From Monodelphis domestica (taxonomy: Eukaryota; Chordata; Mammalia; Didelphimorphia; Didelphidae), in NCBI RefSeq assembly GCF_027887165.1, contig NC_077232.1, positions 1,188,965 to 1,252,964 of the forward strand: a DNA stretch of 64,000 bases, read 5' to 3'. The notes under the pieces are model-generated. The model had not been told where the DNA came from. It saw nothing but the letters and a program-made list of their open reading frames with translations, and ran no database searches. This document shows positions 44,626 through 56,500 of this stretch, piece after piece. The number at the start of each line of letters is the position of its first letter. Within the stretch, counting starts at the first letter, position 1. A program made the position numbers and the translations under genes.

Positions 44626-46552
44626 TCGAAAACAAAATAAAATCAAAATACTTTAAACGTTAGTTCGGGGTCAAGCCCAGATCCGTGGTGCCTCGAGTCT
44701 CCCGATTCTGCCAAAGGGAAACGCAATCACTTGGCTGCTCTCTGGCTCTTAGGCTCGCCATCCTTCTCTAGGCCCCTGTACCCCATCTCTGCCTGAAGCC
44801 TTCCAAGCGTGGCCTCCGTGAAGCCTTCTTGTGCCCCTGGCCTGGCCACATGCTCTCTCGGCCCCTGCATCACTTGTCTTCAGCCACTTTCCGCATTCCA
44901 CCTTTGACTGTAGCGGATTAGGGAGGAGACAGTGGCACGTATTTAGGGTTAGGGGATGGGAGGTCTGGGTTCGAATTCTAGCCTGTGTGACCTCGGGCAG
45001 GTCCCTGCAGCTCCCAGGCCTCCGTTCTTTCCTCTACCCCTCGGCCGGGCTAGCCTGGCTGAGCTCTAAGCCTTGGCCCCAGTTCCTGTCTTCCTTAGCC
45101 CCCTCCCCAGCTCCTGCCTCCCTGTCCCATTATTGCCGAGCTTGGAGGGAACCCAAGCCCTGGGTGACTTCTGTTCCACCGGAGAGACTGAGGCCTTGGC
45201 TTGGGAGCCTCCCACCAGCCCACGGCAGGGCTGGCCAGCCTCTACTAGCCCAGGGAGCGGAGGCCGGCCGGCCCTGCCAGGCTGGGGGCAGCTGGAGCCT
45301 CGGCTCAGCCCGGAGGCCCACACAGCGGCCGGGGAGCAAGCGCCCAGCTCTGCCGTCCCGTCCAGAGCGGAAGCACGCACGTGGGGGAGGCGGGCCCAGC
45401 CATCCCCTTTTTGGGGTCCCAGCAGCCGTCGGAGCTTCAGCCAGGCTGGCTCGGCATCCCTTCGGAGCCCTGAAGCCTGGGGAGGCCTCCCTGGGAAGCA
45501 CCTGGCGCAGGCCCAGCTCCTGGCCTGGGTGGGGTGCCAGGAATGGAGGGGCGCCCCGGCAGGAGAACTCCCGTCCACCCACCTGTGTGTGCTCAGTGAT
45601 TCACTTGTATGCAGAGGGACCGGCTCCCCCCTGAGCAAAGGCCAAAGGGCTGGGGGTGCTGGGAGCCGGGGAGGCCTGCCTGGGCGCTCTCTGCCTTTGG
45701 GGAGGGGCCTTGAAAGGGGAGAGGGACGGAGGGCCGAAGGCAGGCCTCCCCGGCTAGAAAGGGTCGCTTGCAACGGGGCCCATTTTACAGAGGAGGACAC
45801 TGAGGCTGGATGGGAGCAGCTGGAGGAAGAGGGACCAGCTGCGCCAGCCTCAAGGACTGCCGGGTGGGGGAGCCCCTCAGCCTGAGATGGGAAGGTGGGG
45901 ACCGAGCCTGGGCTGGGGCGGAAGTCATAAAGCCATCAGGCAGCCATAAATGGCTTCCCCACATTCCTGACTTATGAAGCAGCAGCCCAGGTCAATGCCT
46001 TCTTTGTCGGCTCGGTCCCTCCGCCCAGTGATAACGGGCGCTTCCGGGGGCCCCGGCCTGGGCTCTCCCCCCCCCCCCCCCCCGGGGCCCCGCGCCTGCT
46101 GAGGCCTGGCTTGGGAAGGAGTGGGACAGGGAAAGCATCTCCCTCCATCCTCCTGACAATCCCCTGAGCGCGGCTGCCCCATGTCACAGCTGAGAAAACG
46201 TAAGCAGGCAAAGGTTGAATGACTTACCCAGGGTCACGCGGCATTGGAACCCAGACCCTCCAGACTATAGGCCCGGCACTCTGGGCACAGTGGCACCCCC
46301 GAATGTGGTGCTGGAGGTGTGAAGAGGGGGCAGAAGGCAGGATTAAGTCAGAGAGACCAGAGACCACTGCCACCCACTGTGGGAGCCGTGTGACCTTGGA
46401 CCAGTCAGGGAACTCTCCGAGCGCTCTTTCCTCATCTGGAAGACGGAGAGCAGAATGTCGCCCAGAGCTGCTGGGAGGTGAGAGGGAGAGGGAGGGTCAG
46501 AGGAGAACATTCATGGCCGAAGCTTGGCAGACGTGAGGGTGCTGCATGGATG
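44626..46552. other. Intergenic between PHLDA2 and NAP1L4, no gene seen
   Basis: L2-like near 44785-44900, tRNA-SINE/MIR-like near 44930-45020 (gaggtctgggttcgaattct), then unique GC-rich sequence with no recognised exon. About 45920-46045 is a compact block of possible factor sites (see findings). A C-run lies near 46070-46084. Confidence 0.4.
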
Positions 46553-46655
46553 GGAGCTATCGTCATCATCGTTGTCACCACTGGGCCTTCATCACCATCA
46601 TCACCATCGTCACCGTCATCACCATCATCATCTTCATCACCATCATCGTCAGGGA
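46553..46655. repeat. CAT/CAC trinucleotide repeat
   Basis: Imperfect (CATCAC/CATCGT)n array such as tcatcaccatcatcaccatc. Confidence 0.9.
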
Positions 46656-47645
46656 GGAAGCCAGGACACGCAGGCAGGCCCCGGCCATTTGGGAGGGAGG
46701 GAGGGAGACATGGAGAGGGAAGGAGGGGAGGAGAGGGAGACGAAGGCCAGGAACACACTGACTGATTTTATATTGGGAGAAACTGAGGCCCAGGAACAGG
46801 TCAAGGTCATGGAGTCTGCCAAGACATGCTGGTAAATGTTTAACCACTGGCTCCCCAGGAGGGAAATAGAGTCGTACCAGGTTAAGCTTAATCTGCATTC
46901 TTATTTTTTAGTTCGTTTTTCTTATATCTTTTCTGAAATCCGCATCATTAACGTTTCCTCCTTTGCTTTCCGAAGTGTAGGCAGTGAACAAACGAAAGAG
47001 CCAAGCTCACATTTGTAGCACTTGCCGACTTCCAGGGGCAAATGTTGAGCAGAGCATTTAACAACCAGCTCTCCCAAGCCAGCTCTCGCAGTCTTTCGCT
47101 CCCCGCACAGGCTTGGTCCCATGATCCTAAGATCCCAGCTTTTTCCAAGCTGGTTGGGCAGGTGAGTCCTGGGGAAGCTGCAGTCAGGCCCCTCCTGCCT
47201 GCAATGGGAACCGATTCCACGGGGGTCAGAGGCTCTGGGAGGCCCGGGGGGGAGCTGGGAGCCACAGACCCTTCACCTGGGAGAGCACCAGTGGCTTGAG
47301 CTGGGAATCTGGGACCCGTTTCCCTCCCTGGAGGCTGTCTCCCGGGCTGCTGTTAATCAAAAAGAGGCGCCATCTTTGCCCACATCTCTTTTCCTAGCAG
47401 GCCAGGCTTGACCTCACTCTCCATCTGCATCCTCTCTGAAGCAAGAGAAGCCTCTGGAGGTCTCTGGCCTGGACCTCTTCCTTCCCTCTTGCCAGGAAAG
47501 TAGCTCTTTTTGAAGGTCAGTTTAATCAACGTTTGCAAAGTGCTTCGGGGTTTTTAAAAGACATTAGATTTTCCCAATTACATGTAGTAATAACAATCTG
47601 CAACCTACATTTTCTGAAGCTAAAAGATCGTCATTTTTGGTGCAC

Positions 47646-48079
47646 AAAGCAGAAGGGGGCCTGAAAGGTCATGGAGGCCAGTGTTTGCGTTTTGCAAGTC
47701 GGTAAACTGAGGCCAAGAGTTACCCTGGGAGGAAGGAGCAGAGGGTGTCCTGAGGCTCCCGCTCCAAGCCCATCGCCCTGGTGGCCTACTGTGCCCAGGG
47801 CCACTGCTGCCCTTCAGTCTGCCAGCTCTCTTCTGCTCAGGCTTCCTTCCTCCCTCCTGGGGGCCTGGCCTGTTGCCTGGCAACTATCACCAGCTTCCTG
47901 ATTGCTTCCATTTCGGAGGCTTCAAACAGGAGTCTGAGGCTGACCTTTGCTCCTCCCTCCAGGACAGTCCAAGGAAGCTCCCAGATCGGTCTGGGCACGG
48001 GCAGGCTTCCCCCTCCCCCTCCCCCTCCCCCAGCCCTCCAGCTACCCAGGACTGTTGCCTCTGCCTCCAGCATGGCCCA
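47646..48079 (+). repeat. Left arm of a large inverted duplication
   Basis: 434 bp from aaagcagaagggggcctgaa to cctccagcatggccca. Its reverse complement occurs at 49537-49930 with very high identity by eye. It contains about 44 bp that the right arm lacks, bounded by CTGAGG on both sides. No coding role seen. Confidence 0.92.
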
Positions 48080-48205
48080 GATTCGCCCCCTTGTCTCTGC
48101 TCCAGGCCTTGCCAGCTCTTGCCTGGGCAGCTGTACTGGCCTTCTCCCAGAGATTCAGGTTTTGGCCTTTGGCAGGGGGTGGGGGTGGGGGAACTGGGGG
48201 CTCAA

Positions 48206-48400
48206 TGCATGGACAGCCAGCCCGAGACCTGAAGTCCTGGGTTCAGATCTGATCTTAGTCATTTCCTGGCTAGGTGAACCCAAGCAAGTCGCTTAACCAC
48301 CATTGCCTGGTCCTTGGCACTCTTCTGCCTCAGTGTCTATTTTTTAAAACGATTTTTAATTTTTCCTACATCTTAGCATCAATTCTAAGGCAGAAGGTAA
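48206..48400 (+). mobile_element. SINE1_MD-like copy, sense
   Basis: gaagtcctgggttcagatct, caagcaagtcgcttaaccac, cattgcctggtccttggcac, then an A/T-rich stretch and agcatcaattctaaggcaga. Confidence 0.8.
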
Positions 48401-48477
48401 GAGTCGGGGAAAACCCCCAAACTTTTCCCAATACCTGCCTTGGCGGGTATGCAGTTCACCTGCCTGCTTTCCACATA

Positions 48478-48651
48478 CTGTGCGCTGCAGCCACGCTGGC
48501 TTCCCTGCAGCCCTGCAGAGGCTGCCTTCTCTATACTGTGCGCTGCAGCCATGCTGGCTTCCCTGCAGCCCTGCAGAGGCTGCCTTCTCTATTCTGTGCG
48601 CTGCAGCCACGCTGGCTTTCCTGCAGCCCTGCAGAGGCTGCCTTCTCTCTC
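48478..48651. repeat. 58-bp tandem repeat, 3 copies
   Basis: Units start at 48478, 48536 and 48594 with ctgtgcgctgcagcc. They differ by only a few bases, so expansion is recent. They lie in the spacer between the inverted arms. Confidence 0.95.
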
Positions 48652-48699
48652 CTGCCTCTTCCTTGGGCCTTCTTCATCTGTGAGCTCCTTCTCCAAACT

Positions 48700-48902
48700 T
48701 TTATTTTTTTAACCCTCACCTTCTGCCTTACCATCAATAGTGTGTACTGGCTCCAAGGTAGCAGAGCAGTCGGGGCTAGGCCGTGGGGGTGAAGTGACTT
48801 GGCCAGGGTCACCCTGCTGAGAAGTATCTGCAGACACATTGGAACCCAGGACTTCCCATCTCTGGGCCCGGCTCTCCATCCTCTGAGCCCCCGGCTGCCC
48901 CC
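48700..48902 (-). mobile_element. SINE1_MD-like copy, antisense
   Basis: accctcaccttctgccttac, actggctccaaggtagcaga, gggtcaccctgctgagaagt and ctctgagcccccggctgccc. Together with the sense copy at 48206 it forms a head-to-head-like pair around the 58-bp array. Confidence 0.85.
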
Positions 48903-49536
48903 TCCTTCCTTAAACTTCTGTAGACGCTGATCCATCCGCATCCTTTGGCCTGACCCCACGGGAGGGCCGTCGGGAGGCAGCCCATAGGCTCTAGTCTTTC
49001 CAAAACCCTTGTCTGTGTGCCCAGGAGCGAATGGCTTCTGGATAGGCCTCAATTCCTTTTTCTGGAAGCGGGGAAGGGGATGGTCCTCAGAGGCCCACTT
49101 TCCAGAGTCATGGGGACAGTCTATGGGGGCCCAGAGGCATCGGTGTACCTGCCTCCTCAGGACAGAGGGAGGCCGGACCTGAGGCTTCATGCAGACAGAG
49201 CCAAGTGGGGCGGGAGAAGTTCTGAGAGACTTCGGGTCCGAAGCGCCTGGAGTGGAGGCATCACGTGCGGATTGAAGGGTGATTGATTGGGAGGCGCTTA
49301 ACAAGAGACAAAGTCCTGGGACAGAGTAGAGGCCGGAGTGGAGGCTTCTCTAGGCCAGGGGCTGCCCATCGGTGCCTGGGGCTGAGGAACCTCTTCCTAG
49401 TGGAAGCTGACTGGCTTTCTGGAAGCCCTAAATGGGGCCAATCCAGCTTGTGGCTCCATGGTATTGACCAAGAAGGTACCATCAGCCAGGAAATAGTGGC
49501 AGCACCAAACACCGGCATCACACTGGCCTGGAGCTT

Positions 49537-49930
49537 GGGCCATGCTGGAGGCAGAGGCAACAGCCCTGGGCAATTGGAGGGCTGGGAGGGGGAGCCTGCC
49601 CACCCCCTTCTGCTTTGCCCATCCCCAGACTGATCTGGGAGCTTCCCTGGACTGTCCTGGAGGGAGGAGCAAAGGTCAGCCTCAGACTCCTGTTTGAAGC
49701 CTCCGAAATGGAAGCAATCAGGAAGCTGGTGATAGTTGCCAGGCAACAGGCCAGGCCCCCAGGAGGGAGGAAGGAAGCCTGAGAAGAAGAGAGCCAATAG
49801 ACTGAAGGGCAGCAGTGGCCCTGGGCACAGTAGGCCACCAGGGCGACGGGCTTGGAGCGGGAGCCTCAGTTTACCGACTTGTAAAACGCAAACACTGGCC
49901 TCCATGACCTTTCAGGCCCCCTTCTGCTTT
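49537..49930 (-). repeat. Right arm of the inverted duplication
   Basis: Reverse complement of 47646-48079 over 394 bp. Differences by eye are about ten substitutions, one deletion at CTGAGG direct repeats, and a rearranged C-rich segment near the inner end, where the outer motif aaagcagaaggggg reappears. Confidence 0.92.
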
Positions 49931-52696
49931 GACCCTACAACCCTGTAGTGCCTCTTGGTTCTGGGAGTCCAGGAGACTCCTCCGTCCCCCAGTTTCTGTC
50001 TGTGACAGAACTCCCTCTGTTCCCCTTCTGGGCCGGGAGCCTGCTGCCATCGTCTGGTTGGGCCGCCCAACTGTGGCCTTCACAAGTGTCCATCTCGGTC
50101 TTCTTGTGGCCTGGGAACACGGGACAGGGCCGTGGACTTAGTGCGAGGCCTCGCCAAAGCCCCCTCCCCTCTCTGCACCTCTATTTCCCCATGTGTAAAA
50201 AGAGATTTGGCCTGAGAGAACCCCTGAAGCAACCCTTGGCCAAAGCCCCTCCCTGACCCAGGCCTCCGTAAAATGAGGAAGCCAGGTTGGGTGGACCTTC
50301 TCCCCACCCTGGTATTGTCTTCCTGTACTTGTGGTCTCCCAAGTCAGTGAACAGTATCCTTGCCCAGGGCTGATCCGGCACTCAATGCCTCTGGTTGTCC
50401 TCCCCATCCCACAAATGTCTCCATGACTGGCCATCCATTGAGAGGCCCCAGTTCAAATCCCGCCTTTGCCAGTCTGCCAGCCTTGGACACATCCCAGAGC
50501 CCCATTTCCTCCTCCATAAAAGGGGTGCTCTATCTCACAGGGTGGGAGGGAGACCCCGAAGAGCCTTGTCCTGGATGCCATCACCCTGGGCTGGTCCTGG
50601 GGCTGAAGAGGTCTACACTGACAGGGCAAGGAGTTGGAACCAGCAAGATTTGAGTTCAAATCTGGGGTAAATCAGACGCTTGGTCTCTGGCTGCCTGAAC
50701 ATCATAAAATGGAAAAGAAATGGGAGCGTTCTTGCCTCCCCATGGCAGCACTGCCAAGCCTGCCCATAGTCACCACCATTAACGCCTCTCCTGGGAGCTG
50801 CAACATGCCCAGAGTCGAGTACAGACAAGATCTCTGAAGGGAGACCGCACTAAGGAGTCAGAGTGGGCTTCCCGGAGGAGGAAGCCCTTGAAGGTGATGA
50901 TTCCAATTGGCAGGATGCCTGGAGGGCCAGTCCCAACCACAGGGAGTTTTGGCCTATTACTCCCCTGCTCAAGAGGCTTCTGGAGCTCCCCATCACCCAG
51001 GATGGAATGGAATTTGGCTTCTGAAGGCCCAACTGACCTACAGTCCAGCCAAATGAAACTAGTCCCTTTACCTCCCCTCAGAAGCCCCCACTTCCTTCAT
51101 GTCACTTCCTACAGGAAGCCTGCCTTGGTCTCTCTACTCTCCCTGGAACCCTTTTCCAAGGCTGTGTCATCCCTCCTTTCTGTATTTTACCACTCATCTG
51201 GGTGGACCTGGCCATTTTCCCCAACGCAAGCCCCCCTCTTCTTTGTATCCCTGCCAAGGAGAAGCGTGGCACACACTAGGTGCCAGCAAAATGCCAGCCG
51301 GTTGGGGAATGGCCCGTCTCCATGTGCTCTGCCCCCTTCCTCAGGTGTTCTTCCCAGCAGGGTCCCCACCTGCCCCTCCTCAGCGAGCCTTTGCTACTGG
51401 CCCTTCCAGGCTCGATTTGGGCTGCCCTTGCATGTTTACCCAGAAGCCTCTGCTTGGCCAGCCACCTGGTGGCCAACAGGAGCAGCTCCCCTGGAGCATG
51501 GAGGGAAGGCTCATGGCGGGCAGGACAGGCACCTGGAGGCGAGGCCATGGGGGGGGGGGGGCAGCCCTGGCACTTCTGATACCAGACTTGAGAGCAGGAA
51601 GGGGCTGGGCCAGGCCCTGCTCATCCCTCCCCCTGTGGGGCAGCCAAGCCAGCAGGGCCCCCTCACGGCTGACCCCCCTTCCTCCACCACACCCCATATC
51701 ACTGCCCCGAGTGAGGCTCTGGCAGTCCAGACTGCTGAAGCCAAGGCTGCGGCCTTGCCAGACCTCCAGGCAGGAACCCCATCCCGGCCCGGACTGCAGA
51801 GCCAGCACACCGGGAAGGCTCCCTGCGGCTCTCCCATAGACTCCTCCCCTCCCAGAAGCCCTCCAGGTTCCTTCTGTGGGCACTGGTTGGGACGCCTTCC
51901 TGAGCCCGAGGCTCCCCAGAATGTGCTCTGGGCTCACTGGTGGCCTCGGAGAATCCCTGGGAGTCCGGGGAGAAGCCGGACTCAAGCCTGCCCCACCCCC
52001 ACCCCCACCCTATGTCCATAGGCAGATCCTAGCATTTGGAAATCCGTGGATCTGTCCATCTTACAGATGGGGAAACTGAGGCCCTAGAGGTTCCTGCCAT
52101 GGCAGGTTGAGGCTGGCACGAGGGCCTTCTTGACTCCGAAGCCAGCACTCTGGGGTCAACATTTGTTAGACCCTTCATCTGGACCGGCACCTTGGGGGCC
52201 CGGGGCTGACCCCGCAGCGGAAGACAAGGAAAGCTCTCCCTGCCCGGGCTGTGCCAGTAGTAGGAAGGGGCACCACGAACATCCCAGGCCAAGGGCGACT
52301 CGGGGGAAAGCTCGGGGCCCGAGACAAGCTGAGGTCTGGCCAGATCTTGGTGCAGGGCAGCTGCGCCCTGCAGGCTGGCGGGCCTGGAGAGACGGGCCCA
52401 GCACCCTCCCCTGGGTCACCTCACCGCCTGCCTCCATTTCTCTGGAGGCCACAGCAAGCTCTCCAGGATCTTTGCCAAGAAAACCCCCAAAGCCCTTCGC
52501 TGGCAGGGCCAGCTCCCAGCCTGGCACCCCGTAAAGGGCGGCGGCTGGTGCTCCTCTCCATCTCCACCCGAATCAGGGCCAATTAGGCCCACAGGCTGCC
52601 ACTTGGCTTGGACTGATCTGGAGCGGGCGGCGGGCGAGAAGGTGCTCCTCAGCCCCCCGCGGCCCCCGGCCGGCGAGGAGGGAGCGAGGGAGCCGG
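49931..52696. other. Intergenic downstream of NAP1L4, no gene seen
   Basis: MIR-like relics near 50150-50230, 50440-50525, 50635-50710 and 52055-52090, and L2-like near 51070-51140. Long open frames on both strands lack homology and follow GC content. Confidence 0.4.
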
Positions 52697-53585
52697 TGCC
52701 TGTTTCACAACTTTAATAGAATACCCTAACTAGTCTGTACAAATTGAAAACACCGGAGTCTATTATTAAGTTACAAATGTGGATCGTGGAAGGTAAGGCC
52801 GAGCACTCTCTACACGCCTGCTCACAGTGTGGATAAGCTGCTGCTAGTCGATGGTGGCTGGGATTGGCATCAGACGGGGTAGCGGAAGGGGCATCCGAAT
52901 CCCACGCGCCCACGAAAGGACAGAACGGACCTACCCACCCCAGAGCCCTGAAACAAAGTGGGGAGCGGGGGGGTGGGGAGGGTGCCCTGCGGGCATCCCC
53001 GGGCCGGGCCCTGCCGAGCCTCCTGCGGCCCGGCTCCCGGTCTGGAGGCCAGGTCTTCGGTCACACAGACGTGGTTTCCGGAAGGAGCGGGAGCCCGGGT
53101 TCAAAGTACTTACAAACATAAGGAAATAAATAGGAAGATGGAGTGCCCCGGTCCCCCAACGGGGCCCAGGCTGGTGAGGGCGGGGGTCGTGGTCACGTGT
53201 GTGCGCGTCCTCCCTGTTTGTCTTAACTGAGTTACAAATATGCTCTGGCACCTGCCCGCCTCCCTGCTGGCCGGGCGGGCACCGGCGGGCAGAGGGCGCT
53301 TTACTGAAACCTCCTATTTGCGCAATGCAAAGTTACCACTGTACAAATTAAGCCAAAGGAAAAAAGAAAAAAGTGTAAGTGAAAACCACGCACTTGAAAA
53401 CAAGTTAACCGAAAGCTTGTTAGTGAGATTGGGCTGCAGCCAGCAGTGACGCCCCGACGCTCGGGCCGGGGATCCCAAGGCGGGCGGGCGGGCGGTCGTC
53501 ATCCCGAGGTGTCCCGGCCTCACGAGGGGGCGCACGTCCGCACGCGTCACTGCTGCTTGCACTCGGCAGGCTGGCCGCACTCTCT
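52697..53585 (-). CDS. NAP1L4: NAP1L4 terminal exon (CDS end 53547-53585) and 3' UTR
   Basis: Acceptor tttttcttgacag precedes 53585 on the minus strand. In the phase left by the previous exon it reads RECGQPAECKQQ then TGA (53547-53549). About 850 nt of 3' UTR follow, to ATTAAA at 52712-52717. This splice gives a CaaX-like CKQQ ending. Assignment rests on phase, splice consensus and similarity to the NAP1L1 tail (PAECKQQ). Confidence 0.85.
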
Positions 53586-56500
53586 CTGTCAAGAAAAAGA
53601 GAGACCCTGAGCCCGCGGCCTCGGACCCCCGAACCCCCACAAGCCACGCGCGTCCCCCAGTGAGCCCAACGACCTGACCCTCCACATCCACAGGCCCGAG
53701 AGAAGCCACGCCAGCGTGCAAGTGCGCTTGGAAAAACCGTCCGCACCTCCCGGGGCGGACGCCCACCACTCCCGGGGCGCAGCGCGCTCATCTTCGTGGA
53801 GGCGCGGAGCGGCAAAAACAAACCCCCAATCCCAGGGCTGATCGGAAATTGTTGAGGTGCCGGGACTCCCAGATGAAAAGTTAGAAAGCCAAGCTGTGAA
53901 CTGTGCTTTGGAAGGGAACAAACGGGTCCCCCACTGCCCACGCTGAAAGGCAAACACTCACAGAAACTGGGTGCTGGAGCGATCCGGGGCCTTTCTAACA
54001 AGGACACAAGCCCTGAAGGAATGAAACCCCCCGTGAGACCTCGGACCAGGCCGGGGCTGCACCTGCCTGTCTCTCCCTGCACTTCCGGCCTTACCCACCA
54101 CTGGAACAAAGCTGGGTCCACCAAGCAGCCCCGCCAGGACAAGGAACGGGGCTCACCTTCCCCAGGAGGGGCTCCCGGAGGGCGCTCCCCACCAGGCAGA
54201 AGGGCTGCCCTTTCAGAAAGTTCCTGGGGCAGCTGCAGCCAGCGAGACTTCTCTGAGCTCAGAGGGAGAGAGAAGTGAGCACCACGTCCAACCTCCCCTC
54301 GGGGCCTACTTTGGGGACCTCGTCCTGCCAGGGACTCCCCCGGCCTGGCCACAGAATCCTCAGACTCGGGAGGGGCGGAGGCAGCTCCCAGGGAAAAGGA
54401 CATCCAAGGCAAGCGCCGTGGGCAGAGGGGAATTAAGAGGCCTGGCTGAGGCCCACGCCAGCTCTGGAGAATGGGGCAGGCCTCTGGTGGAATCCACCTT
54501 GGCCCAAGAGTCCTGACAGGTGGTGCTCGACTCCAGGCCCCGAGCATTTCTGGGACAAGGCAGGACCTCCCTGAACGCTCCACTCTACCCAAAAAGCACC
54601 CGTCACCACTTCTCCTTCCAACCTGGAAACTAACTGAGGGTCGAAAGGGAGTCCTACGAGTCTGACTCGATGCAGCCGCCCCGAGCACTAGGTGCTTCCA
54701 AAGGGAGGGTCCTGTGAGGCACCCACCCAGGTCAGCCTGTCTCCAAATGGCTCCACAGGCACCTCTGGAAGAGCCCAAGCATTTAGGGAGAACATGCTGA
54801 CCCCCGGGGTGGCTCCTGAAGCCGCTTGTTCTCAATTCAGTTCCTCATTGCAGATGCTGGCAGCAGAATGCCAACCACCAAGTGGCATTCTGAGGCTGCA
54901 TCACCAGCCACCTCCTACTTGGATAGGGCACTGCCAGGAGCAGGGAATCAGAGGCAATCAAATAACTAAGCCCTTTGGCTTTTATCGTGCTGCACCAGCT
55001 TCAGAACATGGCACTGCCCGGTCTAATGGAGAGGTAGAACCCACCTGGAAAAGGGTCTCGCTGCCACTTTTCTGGGGCCAAAAGGAAGCTACAGATAAAC
55101 TGAACAGCTGCTCCTAAGTGAGTTGTGGTGATGAATGGGCACAAAGATTGGCATGGCATGGCATGGCATGGCACCAGTGAAAAGAATGGGCTGTAACACT
55201 TCCATAGAGCCACCCAAGGGCACCAGAACTTGTCGGGACACATTCAGTTGCAGAGCTGCCACCGTGACTCCAGAATGAAGTGTTGACAGTGTGAATGAAA
55301 ACTCGCCTGGTTCACAATCCTGCCAAAATCTCCTGATTCTCCCATCATGGCCGCCAGTACTTGTCTAATCTCCATGGGGAAGCCTCGTAAGGTGGGAACG
55401 ATGTCAGAAAACTGGGGTCCCCTTGTGGGGATTCCCAGATCTAAGGGAGAGTGAAAGCCACGTGCACGAAGCTGCACCAGACCACCAAAGGGTGACAATG
55501 AAGGAGTGCCCCCAAAGGGAGCTGGTTCAAGGTCACCGCTAGGCCTCGAGAAAGGGGAGGGGGCTGTTGCACCCTAAAGTATTTGCTGCTTTTCAAGAGA
55601 AAAAATGCGCTGGACTTTCCAGAGAAAGCCAGTGAGTCCACAGTACCTTCCTACTGCACCGAGTCAAAGACAAGGGCTGACCATCAGGCGAATGTCCTCA
55701 GTGAGCCCCATTGAGTTACCCCCATCTCAAAAAGGGTCGAACCCATTTAACTCCAGTCAACATAAAAGTGGGTTCTCAAATAAACCCGTGGACTGGATGT
55801 CATAAGATGGGTGAGCGAACGCTCCTTCAGGGGGGTAAACGAGCCCCTTCTGATAACCCAAGCTCCCCCAGACCAAGGGGATCCATCTTCTAACAGGTTT
55901 TCTGACCGCTAAGTTTGTTCAGCAATGAGCTCTCCCTTTGCCTCCACATCCCCGAGGCTGTCCCAAGGCTCTCGAGGACCAGATCTGTTGGATCCTGCCG
56001 GATGCAGGCAAGGCCTCTCTCTCCAAACGTACAATTTCCTGGGCACGTAGGTTGGCTGTACCCCGAGAGCTCAATGTGCTCAGGGGCACGAGCGATGGAC
56101 AGCCCTGGGTGCTTTAACCTCAGCCCACTCTAGTCCTTTCAGGCTCACAAAACTCTTCATGAACGTTATGCTAGAGCACCCACCGCTACCACGATTGAAA
56201 CACAAATCCGCCAGTCACCTTCTTAGAGCCATTTGACTATGAAATGAAAAAGAACATCCCTGCTCAACCGCATCTTTGCGAATTGAGAAGCTGCTCGACC
56301 TTCGTCTGGACTACTTGGCGTCTGTTCCTGACAAACTTGAGAACAAAATGAAAAGGGGACGCAGGAAAGCAAAAAGCGGCAGCCGCCGCCTCATCCTAGC
56401 CCAGCGGGCCTCTCAGCCTTCTGATCTCTCAAGGGTTCACTGGACTAGGAACCCGTGGCCAGGCACTCGTGTGTCTACACTGGTGAAGGGACTCCTCCCA

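Noticed and set aside
47646-49930. Foldback DNA transposon
   Set aside because: No target duplications at the outer ends, no transposase and different sequence immediately outside each arm.
53420-54835. 471-codon minus-strand frame as a separate gene
   Set aside because: It overlaps the NAP1L4 terminal exon in the wrong phase, lies in a GC-rich intron and has no recognisable domain.
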